This document shows, piece after piece, positions 23,024-34,994 of a DNA stretch of 64,000 bases (positions within the stretch are counted from its first letter, which is position 1; every line of letters starts with the position of its first letter). Location: the NCBI GenBank assembly GCA_958496175.1, contig OY292279.1, positions 19,406,001-19,470,000 of the forward strand. The letters run 5' to 3'. The DNA comes from Sisyra terminalis (Eukaryota; Arthropoda; Insecta; Neuroptera; Sisyridae). A program made the translations under genes and the position numbers. Under the pieces are notes generated by a model. The model did no database searches and was not told where the DNA came from. It saw only the letters and a program-made list of their open reading frames with translations.

Positions 23024-24297
23024 CTCCGAAGCTTCTGAATGTTTGATGAAAAGCTTTATTTTTCAAAAATAATTAAAGAAAACTATAGATACAGAAATAT
23101 ATCTTCAATAAAAAAATACTTTTACATTTTATTCAATTCATCAATAAAAATTAAATTTTCTGAAAAAAATGGTTATTAATGATCAACAAAATTAAAAAAG
23201 TTTAATAATCAATCTATACTAAAAAACATTAAGGCTTTGTTGTAAATTATGTTTATATATAAAACCTTGAAAGTTATAGTAAATTTATTTTTATATAAAA
23301 CATATACAGAAATTTATTATTAATAAGAAAATATTGGAGGGACCGGAAAGTAATGTCGTTTCTGAACCAATACACATTCAATTTCCATTTCTTGACCTAT
23401 AAGTTACTTCAAACTGTACAACAAACGTTCAATTGTTAACGTGACTTTTCAACTCGTAAACGATCAAAAAATATTTTTTACTCAGACATTTGAATTGAGG
23501 TTATTAGACAAATGTCCGAAAGAAAACCATTTCGGTATTGTTTGCTTTTCCAGTTTTACAGGACAGTAACGCAAAGTTGCTACCAAAAACATTTTCAATA
23601 TTTTTTCAAGTGTATATTCAATGTGCATTTATATTAAGTGAGTTTTTCTTAGTAAAAAATCGATAATTTTGATGTCTTCAACTTGTACCAATCAAGAATG
23701 ATACAATCTATAATCAATTAGATGTTTAGGGACATAGTGGTACAAAATCAACGTAAGACATCCAAAGAGCTGTTAAATATTCCTAATCCAACCATGCTCA
23801 AAAGTTTTCAAAAATTTTCAACAGAGAAAACTTCATTTTGCAACACGATAATACATGTCTGCACAAGAAAAACCCTTGAATAAAATTGATAAATTAAGGA
23901 TGAATGATATTTCCTTGCTTATTTCAATCGGTACAAAATTTTCTATGGGGGCAAAAGAATGAAAAATTAAATGATGTGCAAAGTGTTGCTTTCGAATATT
24001 TAGCTTAGTACTCAATTGATTTTTATTAATTTGGTATTAAAAATTTGCTCAAAAAATATCTAAAGCAGAGGTTGCTAAAAAATTTTTATCTTCGTACTAA
24101 ATTCGTACTTTAAATCCTACGAACAATTAATACGATTTTTTAAGCGTTGAATAAATTATTATAAGTATATTTTTTCGTGGACCATGTTTTTGGGACTTAA
24201 AGGAGTCTAATGGATGATGATATTGAAGCTGATTGTTGAGCTTATATGATTGATTCATAATTCAAAGTTGTTTAAAAAATTTATGTTTAGTTTCATG
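23024..24297. other. AT-rich sequence downstream of receptor B
   Basis: No coding signal. The first 80 bases after the M1 element also resemble those after the second M1 copy (gatgaaaagctttatttttc versus gatgaaaaactttgtttttc), so M1 may sit inside a larger repeat. Confidence 0.4.
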
Positions 24298-24329
24298 TTA
24301 AGAAAACGACAATACTTTCCCGTCCCCCT

Positions 24330-24830
24330 TACATTTAAAATGAACAATTATAAGCTTCAAGCTTTGAAAACTAGTCATTTTCGTTATTTGATTCAATGTA
24401 TAATGCAAATTTTTAATTAAATTATTTGAACAAATTTGTACGTTTCTATGCCTAACCATGTTAATTAAGCCCACTTTTCCACCTTCTTCTACTCTCACTT
24501 TCTCTCTTGATTTCAACCCCTATTTGAAGCCTCTCGTCTCATTCTAACCTGTGAATTTTCTAAAACTCTCACTTTGTTTTGAATTAGTTAAACAATAATA
24601 AGAACACGAATCGTTAATAAATTAGAGAAACAAGACTGCCGTTTTGTTTCATTTTCCATTATTATTGCTATCATTGTTATACGCGAATAAGAAACCCTTT
24701 ACAACCCTCCTTTATCATTCGTTAAGTTTAATATTTGGATTGCGGAGTATTAAAATATCACGATTGGATTGAAACACAAGCTTGTATAATGTACTTGTTA
24801 ACGATTTAACTAACCAATTTTAAACTTTCT
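24330..24830 (+). other. Conserved downstream block, copy B
   Basis: Counterpart of 9836-10,340. In copy B it lies about 2.2 kb after the stop codon instead of about 230 bp because the M1 element and other DNA were inserted. A 72-codon minus-strand frame here is not conserved in copy A and is not called. Confidence 0.6.
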
Positions 24831-25025
24831 AGTAAAAGCTTTTGATAATTTTATCACCTTTGCAAAGTGGGCGTACGGTTAAGCTTCTAAATTTATTAAA
24901 AATTTCTAAATTTTATAAATTTTCGGATTAGTTTTACATATTTTTTGTTCAGTTCATTTAAAAAGTTGCGATTTCATGTAAAAAAATAAAATTTTGTTAC
25001 TCAGAATAAAATTTAAAAAAAAAAA

Positions 25026-25072
25026 CCAGCTGGTGGCCGAGTGGTCTAGGTGACCGCTCCAAAACTGATAAG
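25026..25072 (+). mobile_element. tRNA-derived SINE, 5' head only
   Basis: It carries ctggtggccgagtggtctag and then gtgaccgctccaaaactgat, the best-preserved A-box region of the family, and is cut off before the B box. Confidence 0.65.
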
Positions 25073-25140
25073 TGCTATAAAGTGACGATGAATAATAGCT
25101 AAAGAAAATTCTTTAAGGATTCAAGAAAAATATTCAAATA

Positions 25141-25908
25141 TTAAGGAGGTATTCTACTCTAGAAATTTGAAAAAATCAAATTTTTTTTTTCATAATCCGA
25201 TAGTTTAGATATTCAAAAATATTCTCCTAAAAGGATTTTTCAAAATTCAAATTATTTCCGAAGTTATAGCGGTTTTGTATGAAGCTGGGATGGCTGATTA
25301 AGAGAATGTAAGTAATATTCTATCAATTACGTTGCCTGAAACTTAACGTAAAACTTTAAACGTGTTTTTCTCGAAACTGTCTTTTTCAAAACGATACCCA
25401 CGATTTCTCAAGTTCTACTGAACCGATTTACCTGAAATTTTTAGAGAGCCTTCTTTATAGACTTGTCTATGTCTGGAACTATCCCCATCCCCAAATTTTG
25501 ATTTTTACTATTTTTAAAAAATTCGAAACAGTCAAAAAAAGTGGTACAAAAATTGTTTTTTTTCAGGCAGTCGCCATTTCGTGAAATTTTTTTTTTCATA
25601 CTTTTCCGTAGTTCCAAACATTGCGACAGTATTCTAGATTAATAATCTTTTTTTTTTTGGGGTTAGATTACTAGGAGGGTTGAAATCGTCGGTATGGTCA
25701 CGTGCCGATTTTTTGAGACCCCCCACTTCATCAGCTGCTAATTTTTAAAATTTTCAACTTTTTTTATTTTTTTATTTTTCTCTGTATTCTTGAAATGTTA
25801 ATAAATAACTGATAAAAAAATTGATCGTAAAAATATTAATTGGCTATTTTTTATGACACTTCAAAAATTACCTGAAATTCATGCCTCTAAACTAGAATAC
25901 TCCCTTAA
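25141..25908. mobile_element. Foldback MITE with TA target duplication
   Basis: The ends ttaaggaggtattcta and tagaatactcccttaa are inverted copies, flanked by TA (25,139-25,140 and 25,909-25,910). The interior is non-coding, with long T runs and stretches similar in style to the foldback at 58,502-59,222. Confidence 0.65.
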
Positions 25909-25910
25909 TA

Positions 25911-27894
25911 TTCCAATTCACAACTGAAGTGAGCTTTTCTTTAAAAAAAAAGAAGAAATCCGATCTTTTCTGGCATACTTCCACAGGTTCGTACTCATTT
26001 TTCTTAAAGAGCTTGTACGTGGAAGCTTCAAAATATTGCCACCTATTTCCCTTTGAGTTGGTCGAAAATGTAGGTTAAGCGAGAAAGTTAATTAGAAACG
26101 GCAAGTCGAAAGCTCTATCTGATTATCATAAAACCTATAAAGTACTGCTAATGAAACGGAACAGCTCTGATAAATCGTTGAACAAAAATTATCTACTTCT
26201 CGGTACATCCTATCGAACAAATCACTAACGGTGAAGCTTTTATCGTAATTAGGTTGCTGTGGTATCCCGAGCTTTTATATTCTTTTTCTTCGCATTTCAA
26301 ATTTCTCATTGCCCCCTCTCTGTCCCCATACTACGGTCGTTGCATGCAAGCTTTTTTAAATTTAAACCGTGTCCTCATTTGAATTTTCAATCGGTTCAAA
26401 GCTCGGCCGACTCGTCGCTGCAATCAATGGTAAATGTCAATTTTTTTTAAATTATCTTTAAGGGCGTAACATGTAAAAGTGGACGTTTCGTTAATGTTGA
26501 TGGTGCTTTTGATCGTTAAAACATTTAACCTTATTAGAACGAAAGCTATTAGAGTATGACATCTGCACGCTGGGTCATTCGACCGACCTATCAACCTACA
26601 TAATTCACGTTCTCTTTGTCGAAGGGATGGTGGTAAGTAATGGAGGAACGAAGTTATAGTGATGCTTTCAGAATTGATCGAAAAATGATATGATCGAATG
26701 ACATGATACCAAAATGCTACTACTTTTACTTTGATTATTAATCATTAGTTTGATTAAAAAAATGGTATGATTTTTTTTAAATTAAAAGCTTATCAAACGA
26801 ATAATTTTCCCCCTTTTGTCAACGAATTGACGATTAACGTTAGACTTGAATAAAATCAACTCAAAAGATTTTTCTAATTTTTTGTATAGGCTCTTTGTAC
26901 CGTTCATTGTTTTGTTATAAAGACAATGATTTTATTTAAACAATTTTTTCTTACCGAAGATAATTCACCTTCAATTCAAAATTATTTTTTCAGGACTAAA
27001 AAACAACTTTGTAAACTTTTTTTTTTATTTTTAAATTTTGTTTTTGTACCATCTGCCTCTTAGTAATACTTGTCATATGTCACATAACACTCGTAGGTAA
27101 GTTGTGTCCAATAAAACAATTAACACAATAATAGTTAAACAGCATTAATAATATTATAAATGTGAAGCGACATTGAAGGAGTTCCACTATTTTTGGAGTA
27201 AAATGAGTAACTATTTGAGAAAATACAAATGCTTTTACTAGTAGAAGCCTGGAATAAATTAAATGATAGAAAACAAAATTTTGAGGTATTCAGTCCGAAA
27301 TTCAAAGAAGACAAGATATCTGAATATTTTTTTTCAGATAAGGAGATTATGAAAGATGGGTTATAGGTAAATAGTTGCATTTAAAATATGGTACGATATG
27401 TAGCCAACCTAATAAAATGCATTGTAAAAATATATATTTTAAATTTGGTGTAGTTCCAAGGATTTTTGAGGATCATTTATTTTGAAATAATTTTCACTTT
27501 GTTATTTTTACACAACGTTTTGCAGTTTATTATTGCTTTTTCAAGCGATTATAAGTATTAGTAAAATGTATAAAGAATAGGTTTTAAACAAAAAATAAAT
27601 AAAAGGTCCTCAAAAATCCTCGGAACGATAACATCATATAAACTATATGATCGGAATCAATAAATTTATTTTTAATTTTCATAAAAAAATAAGTTAATTT
27701 TGGAAAAAAGAAAGTTGTATACCGATGGACACAAGTGTTTTAATTTTATCGGATGAGTACAGAAATTATGCGAATTTTTAGCTGTAAATTGTGATATGTG
27801 CATGATAAATGTAAAAGAGTTATCTAACAGTTAATTTTCTATCTGGTAAATAGATATTTGAGTGATATGATCTATCATTATAATTCATAGATTA
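25911..27894. other. Gene-free AT-rich sequence
   Basis: Short frames only. A GC-richer patch at 26,240-26,430 has no recognisable domain. The 81-codon minus-strand frame at 27,135-27,380 is low-complexity and not supported. Confidence 0.4.
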
Positions 27895-28353
27895 TAAATA
27901 CAAGGAGTCCGAACGGTAGATGATAGATATCATATTATTCATGTACACAATACAGACCCAGATTATAGTTCTCTTTTCTGTCACTAACAGCACAACTATT
28001 CAGAACGTACCTAAGGTCACTAAGATTTTAAAAAAGCATTCCAATCTTGCAGTGCATGTAGGGAAATGCGTTAAGACATGGCGCCACCATTTGTGAGTTT
28101 ACAGTACTAAAATTGAAACTTATGTTATGCAACTAAAGAAGCGTAAGTTAATACTCCAAAAATTCTTGTGGCAGCACCATATCGTAGCACATTTCCTATG
28201 GTGCAGAAAAAACTGGAATTTACCGTTTTTAATAATAACACTTCCCGCCTAATGATTCAAATCCAAGTTTTATGAAGAGTAACGTACTCTACCGGTATTG
28301 GGCCTCAAATTGGTACCATTTTTTTATCATTACGTTCGAACTCCTTGTATCTA
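27895..28353. mobile_element. MITE family M1, copy 2 (TA target)
   Basis: It has the same inverted ends as copy 1 (taaatacaaggagtccgaac on the left, gttcgaactccttgtatcta on the right), flanked by TA, with length 459 bp against 461 bp. The interiors share ttctcttttctgtcacta and further blocks. Confidence 0.75.
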
Positions 28354-28484
28354 TAATCCGAGGCTCTACAATGATCGATGAAAAACTTTGTTTTTCGAAA
28401 ATATTTATAGAGAACTATCTATAAAACAAAAAAAAAAGAAAAAAAAGTACATAAATTTTAATCAATGCACCTATGAAATTTTTG

Positions 28485-28540
28485 TAAGACCTCAAATTAA
28501 TACCATTTTTTTAACATTACGTTCGAACTCTTTCTATCTA
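28485..28540. mobile_element. MITE family M1, right-end fragment
   Basis: It repeats the last 55 or so bases of the M1 family (acctcaaattaataccattt, then gttcgaactctttctatcta) and is followed by TA. Confidence 0.6.
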
Positions 28541-29389
28541 TACTTCGTGTATGAACGAAAATACCGACTTTAGAATACAGCGGGATTTATGACTAGAGTG
28601 GATTTATGCTTCATAAGTCTCTTTACATTAAAATTAAATTTTGCAATTTTCTCTTAATTTTCCGAGTGCTCGTACCCCTTCTACATCATATGGAGCAAAG
28701 TGAAATGGTTTTAACGACGGTCATAAGATAGGACTGATTTTAAATAAAATGGTTGGAAAATAAGAAAAGAACTCGATGTTATTGATTATATTTTTGACAG
28801 ATCTATGACCAGATTGGACAGGATTCACTCTTGTCATGCAATCTCAGAACGTGAATACAAGCGCATTAAAATTTTTAAAGATCTGAATCATTGATTAAAA
28901 AGTAATCTTGAAATGAACATTTAAAATTTATTATTCATTAATTAATCACGAGATCTTTAGTAACTTGAAGCCTTAATTCTTCGTACCGGTTGTCTTTCCT
29001 ATATCAATCATTACCCTTGCAATAAGAGAATAGCACACACTTTTACGCAAACGCCAAGAGTACGAAAGGTTAAAAAAATTGTAAATTGACTTCCCCTGAT
29101 ATAAAAAACTTACACCTACTAGTTTAGAGTAGTCACTTTAGCAGCATTTTAACTTAGAGCAGTGGTTCTCTAGGAGGTATTGGAGGTACTGATCCCCACC
29201 GATTTTTATTGGAAGAAGAAATATTTTTTTTAACTCAATACAAAGGTGTATATCATTAGTACACAAAACCATAAAAACGTGACATCCACCAAGCCCGCGA
29301 GACTGACTCACCGAACCGATTGAAGCCTGATTAAGAATCACTAACTAAGAGGCTAGTTTTGTTTATCAATTAGTTTGAAAAATAAATTT
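28541..29389. other. Gene-free sequence
   Basis: No coding signal or recognised repeat; two short minus-strand frames at the right end belong partly to the following foldback element. Confidence 0.35.
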
Positions 29390-29998
29390 GGTATAAGCTT
29401 TGATCAGAAACGTCGAGATTTTCAGAACTGAAGAGAACTATTCCGAATGGGTACGTATTGTTCACTCGAATGCAATTTGTACGTAAACTTTGGCATGCCA
29501 GAAATGAAGAAGTGACGTTTATTTTCAAATATGTATTTATATTATAATATGTAAAATTAAATTTTCGTCTCAAATCCATTTTAGCACACCTACAATCTGC
29601 CAACATTGCATTTTCGATTGTTTTTAATTTAATTCACGATATTTTGTTTATTCAATTCAAATATGGTATAATTCTCTCTTTTGTGGGTAAATTTTTATTA
29701 TGGTGACCGATTTAATCGCGAATTAAATAAAAACAAAGTTGAAAATGCAACGTCGCCAGATTGTGGGTGTGCTGAAATGGACTTGAGCCAAAGTTAACTT
29801 TATTTAGAAAATTTAATTTTACAGATTGTATATAATACAATATAAATACATATTTGAAAATAACAGTCGCTACTTCATTTCTGACATGACAAAATTTACG
29901 TACAAATTGCATTCGAGTGAACAATACGTACAGGAATAATATCGAAACCATTCGAAAAAAGTTCTCAAATTTCGACGTTCCTGATCCAAGCTTATACC
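29390..29998. mobile_element. Long foldback element (about 609 bp)
   Basis: The left arm from ggtataagctt and the right arm ending aagcttatacc are imperfect inverted copies over roughly 240 bp each; for example gttcactcgaatgcaatttg on the left matches the inverse of caaattgcattcgagtgaac on the right. Two small minus-strand ORFs, one in each arm, are by-products of the inverted structure and not genes. Confidence 0.75.
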
Positions 29999-31049
29999 GG
30001 TCACATAAAAATTCCAGCCGGCTAAACTTACTAATGAATTGTTACCTAACTATTGTTAGCTTTTTATATAACCAAAACCATTTTTAATTAAAAATTGTGA
30101 TTTAAATCATCATTTTTTTCAATTACGTTCAATTTTTCAGAGTAGTGAAATATTTTCTCATATTCCATAAGCTGAGAGCTCGAGCATCCTCGTTTGATTA
30201 AGCTTGATGAAGCGCAATTGAAAGGACAGCTTGAAGCAAACGAGTTTTGAGCTTTTTTTTTCTTTGTTTTTAATCAACATTCGCTCATAATAAAGCTGTT
30301 CGCGGATGTATCATTGTTTTTCCGCGCACTGACAACCAATGTAAGCTTCTATCCGTATCGGGCGCATTTTTAAGCGGAAACGATGCAATTTCATGCTCTT
30401 TAGAGTCGTATAATATTTAATTTGATTGTTTGCTAGAGCTAAAGCTCCGACTTGTACACGCTTATTGCTCAGACGTTGATAAGATCGATTCTAGCGCTTA
30501 ACTAGGGGAATGGGATGAAGGGGTTGAAATTTTCGAGTTTATTTCGTATTTTAAAGCTCCGACGTGTTCTCGCCATCGTTGGTTATCATTAAAGTAAGAA
30601 ATAAACACATTGAACATAAACCTTTATGAACTCATCGCATTCTTTTTTTTCCATGAAAGTAAAACATTTAAGTTTAAGACGAATGTAAAAATCGAAAGAC
30701 TTCACGCTTCGCTACGAAATTCCATAAAATTAAAACGTAAAAACATAACAATTTTTTTTGCCTATTATGGATACAAACTAGCAAAATTTGAGTACTGTCC
30801 ACCTGATTTTTATTTAGCCGTCTTTATCAATGAAAGTTAGTAATTACATTGACACGTGCTAGTGTGTCCTTTGCAGTTCTTATTAGTTGTTCTAGGTCTT
30901 GAGGTGTCTATTGTTGAATTTTCCATATTCATGATAATTTTTTCTCTCTATTCCTTGTCTTATTTCAATCTTTCCTTTTATATTGAACTGAGGATAAAGG
31001 AATGTGTCAATGCTAAGCACATGACCCAGGTACGGTGTCTTAAGTTTTT
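29999..31049. other. Gene-free sequence with a GC-richer patch
   Basis: The patch at 30,165-30,560 contains several agctc/gagct motifs and is less AT-rich than its surroundings. No open frame or repeat family was recognised. Confidence 0.35.
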
Positions 31050-31051
31050 TA

Positions 31052-31692
31052 CAGAAGTGTGAAAATTATTAGACTCAAGACAGCTTAAGAGAAAAAAAAA
31101 CACATTTTTGTTTTTAAATGCCATAAATTTAAAAATTACAATAATTTCACTCATCTAATATTTTGTGTGGTACCCTATATTGTTTATAATTTATTTTTTT
31201 CACCCTGACATGCTCTATACTATTTTTTAAATTTATATTTTATTATGGTGCCAATTCTTAATGAGTTCGGTAATTAAATCCACCCGTGTTGTAATAGTTT
31301 ATTTTTTTTTTTAGTTTTTTCTTCACAATGGCCCAAAAATTTTCTATGGGATTAGCATCAGGACTATTTCCTGGCCAAGAAGACACATTAGTGTTAGAAT
31401 TTTTGAGGAAGTCCATAACTTTTTTGGCTTTAAGTCAAGGAGCTTTATCCTGCATAAAGATAAAATTTTCTTCCGGAAACTACTCTTTAGTTTGAGGAAG
31501 TAACCTCGTTTCCAAGACTAGTATATATTGGTCTTGCCTCATAGTACCTTCCACAATATATAGCCTACTGGTACCCTTTGCTGACATGCAGCTCCAAACC
31601 ATAACTGATGTTGGATGTTTTACAGCGTGGGCGATACATTGGTGGAAAAAAGTAAAAATCTTCTTCTGAGTCTAATAATTTTCACACCTCTG
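31052..31692 (-). mobile_element. Tc1-like transposon, internally deleted
   Basis: The terminal inverted repeats are cagaagtgtgaaaattatta on the left and its inverse taataattttcacacctctg on the right. The element is flanked by TA (31,050-31,051 and 31,693-31,694). It is about 640 bp where autonomous relatives are more than 1 kb. It retains a C-terminal transposase fragment on the minus strand. It is defective and cannot mobilise itself. Confidence 0.85.
31319..31650 (-). pseudogene. Tc1-like transposase fragment
   Basis: The minus-strand translation shows Tc1-family landmarks in order: VMVWSCMSAKGT, then IVEGTMRQDQY, then FIFMQDKAP with the second catalytic Asp, and WPGNSPDANPIENFWAI with the region of the third catalytic acidic residue (DD34E class). 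At least two in-frame stops interrupt it, and the N-terminal DNA-binding part is missing. The family assignment is firm; the copy is dead. Confidence 0.85.
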
Positions 31693-31694
31693 TA

Positions 31695-32573
31695 TATGGT
31701 ATGGTAATCCTTGCGTTGTCTAGTAATCCAACGTAGGACTTCTTTGATTTATATAAGCGATGCCAAATACTGCCTTCCACGTACTATTTGAGAACTCTTA
31801 GTTCACCTGGACATGAGCTGGGAAACAAACACAAAGAACCAATTGACTGTGTACTGAGATTAATATCAGAAGTAAACCTAACCAATTGAGATTAGAAACA
31901 AATCAAGGGTGCAATAGTTCTAACAGGATGCAGCGCAAAGGAACTCCTAGAAGAGCCCCCCAGAACGAAGAAGAAGAACAAGCAATATCGAAGAAAATTA
32001 AAGAATTTTATGGAACGTCTACATCTTGAAAATTTCAATCAAATTGATCATAGATAAACTTTATATATGAAAGGGGATAAAACATAACATTCTTACAGTT
32101 TCAATGGCAGATTGAGATTCAGCCGGGTAGTAATCACATAACAGTCCGTAAGTCTATCAAAGACACTTTAAATGTGCTCTTTTATGATCGAACTATTTCG
32201 TTTCTTTAGCTCTCATTGTTAACAATTTATAAGGAACAGAACTTGTTATCTAATTTTTCCTTACTTTCCAGTTTTTTATCGTGCTAAATTTTGGCAAACC
32301 TACTTACTTTCGATAACAACGCATTAATCCGTCGTAAAATTTGATAATCATCAAGTATTTCAACTTTTTTTAAATATTTCACATTGAATAAAATTACTAC
32401 TGCCTAGCTTCACAGGCGCATGTAAACGTGATTCAATTTAATTTCAATCAAAATGACAGTAAAAATAATTAAAAACAATCCGTTAGTACAAATTTAAGAC
32501 CTTAATTGACAAAATTGATATTTCAAATATAATGAAAGATTAAAGGACAAACATAAAAATATATAAGAAAAGA
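31695..32573. other. Gene-free sequence
   Basis: The part at 31,695-31,990 has a GC-richer, repeat-like look with broken frames, but no domain was recognised. The remainder is AT-rich and non-coding. Confidence 0.35.
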
Positions 32574-32918
32574 ATTTAAAAACCTTACTTCTATTGATAA
32601 AATGTACTTAAAAGGTAAAAAATAAATTTATGAATTGAATTTTCGTACCGATTGAACCATCGATATTAAGGTGATACAAGCCAATTAATGAGAAGCATAA
32701 GCTATCTAGTTAAACATCAAAGCAAAGGTGTTCCACGTTATAAAATTGTAATCAAAATTGCACCTCTTACTTTGATGCACAACTAGATAGCCCATGATTC
32801 TCATTTAATAGCCAAGATCGCCCTAATATTGATGGGGCAATCGGTACTAACATTCAGATCATCAATATATTTTTTGCCTTGTTAGTGCATTTTATCAACA
32901 GAAGCGAGGCTTTTAAAA
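32574..32918. mobile_element. Foldback element with arms of about 150 bp
   Basis: The left arm (through cttacttctattgataaaat and gtaccgattg) is an inverted copy of the right arm (caatcggtac through attttatcaacagaagcg). Shared inner motifs include gctatctagtt and catcaaag. The loop is short, so the whole unit would fold into one long imperfect hairpin. It has no coding capacity. Confidence 0.75.
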
Positions 32919-33239
32919 TCAATTTTTAAATATATAACAATTGTAAGGTTAGAATCTAGCCTACTTAATCCAATAGCTCAAAGATTGAAGTCAATCATTT
33001 TGTTTTTGTGTTCTCTCGTTTATTGTACAGGATATAAAGACATTGTTTCTCCTTCGAGTGAACATCGTTAAAGTTTTAGTGGTAGTGATCTTCATTCCGA
33101 ATTCCTTACATACTATATTCATCTTATCTATAAAATTTTGGAGACCCACAGTAATATCCGCTATCTAAACTAAATCATCGGATTTTCTAATTTTGTTTTC
33201 AGTTGTTATTTGTCACTTAATAACTTCCAATGTTTTTAA

Positions 33240-33361
33240 AAACTCTAGGGTTATTAAACACCGTAAATCGAGAAATATTGAAAATTTGTTTGATACAGCC
33301 ATCGAACTCAGCACCGACCAGTTTTGGAGCAGTCATATAGACCACTCGGCCACCAGTAGGT
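33240..33361 (-). mobile_element. tRNA-derived SINE
   Basis: On the minus strand it runs from ctactggtggccgagtggtc through ctccaaaactggtcggtgct and a decayed B box (gagttcgatgg) into the family tail cgatttacggtgtttaataa. The overlapping ORFs on both strands are frames through this SINE. Confidence 0.7.
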
Positions 33362-34994
33362 GGGCGTATTTGCATGATCACTCCATTAATTTTCACTCTG
33401 TCCATAATTTTTGAGGAGTTTTTCTAAATACGACCTTAGGAGTCAAATTAACTAGCCGAGGGGTCAACATGCATCTCTTATCATCTTATTTTTCAATCTA
33501 TTTTAAATTTTTGTAAATATTTTTATAATCCTAACTTGGAATTCTGTTACCCACATTGTTCGACTCGATACATTAAAGCTTTAGACTTTATTATGTTCTA
33601 TTTTTTGTTGGTTTATATACGCACCAAATACTAAAAAAATTCTGCATCGATTTAATTTATATTTTGACACGGTAAACAACCAGTTATAAAGATTCTTTTT
33701 TCCAATTTTTACGTCAGTTACATATCTAGGATTGCAAGAAAATAGCCTTTTTGAACGATTAATACTTCATTACTATCTACGATTGTGTAGTGATTTTAAA
33801 AGAAAAAGCAATTTTTTTGCAAAACTTAATTGAAAAATATAAATCACGAAAGTAAATTATTTATAAAAGGTACAGCAAGGGATGCTGAGGGTTTCTAAGA
33901 AAGGGATTTTTAATGTTTCAGGAACATATTTTTAAATTCAAGTTATTTATTTATAGCCATTATAATATGAACTGGCAGAATGTGAGCCGGGTTCAACTAG
34001 TAGTATATAAATATTTTATTTAATTAACTTTTGTCCAATTAAGTCCAATATTTTCTGCCATTTTTCATCATTATATGAAGTTTTTAATTCATTTCATGAT
34101 TTTATTTTACATGACTCAAGTCATAAGTGATTAAACATTTTGTCAGAATAACGATGAAATTTACAAATGACCTTTCCAATTTAGCATAAAATTAGATTTA
34201 GTTTTGAGAAAAGATATCCAAAATTTTAACATAAGCTTGACAAGTCGCTAGAGTTGGTATTTTATTTTTATGAAGGAAATAAAAGTTCTTTGTGACTTCA
34301 TAAATTTTTTAGTTTTTCGGGTGTTTGTATGACACGTTTATTTCCTTTGTGTCATCTGAATACTGAATACTCGTATCTAAATTATATCAAAGACATAAAT
34401 TTAAGGGTTGAAAAAAAAAACTTTACCAAAAAGGAGTGGTTTCGGTTGAAAAATGGAGGGTAAAAAATATCATTGCCAACTAGATGAAATTTTATTTCAG
34501 AATGATTTATTTTTATTTCATTTTCAACTTTTGTTTCCAATCGATATATTTAATCTGGGCGATGTCCGGAGGAATGAAATATTCATATTTATTTGAACAA
34601 AAAGGCGTTGTTATTGATGAAGTGTTAAAAATTTGATTGAAAAAAAAAATATTCATCATTAAGTAACATAAATTGGTTTTAAAATAAAATCGTTTTTTTA
34701 CATTAGTTATTTCCTTGATATATCTAGAATGTAGTAGTTAAATTATTTTCCAAATTGGAAGTCATTATAATATATTCCATGCTTCATTATCACAATTGAG
34801 TCAAGCTTAATCTTCGAAACTGACCCAAACTTAATTGCCAAGTATGATCCATACTTGTTTTTTAATGGTCTTAAATGAATATAAGGGTATCAGAATAATT
34901 ACTTAACACTTTCACAATACCCAAGTTAATAGCAAAGTTAAAATTAACAATTTGTAATTCTAGGTAGGGCCCTATTATACTCTATCTTAACAAG
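33362..34994. other. Gene-free AT-rich sequence
   Basis: No supported gene, RNA or repeat. The stretch at 34,795-34,930 contains weak echoes (gtcaagctta, acccaagtta) of the tandem repeat that follows. Confidence 0.4.

Noticed and set aside
29370..29951. Two minus-strand ORFs (78 and 79 codons)
   Set aside because: They fall in the two inverted arms of a foldback element, so they read opposite strands of the same repeat.
33193..33414. ORFs on both strands near 33.2-33.4 kb
   Set aside because: Both are translations through a tRNA-derived SINE.
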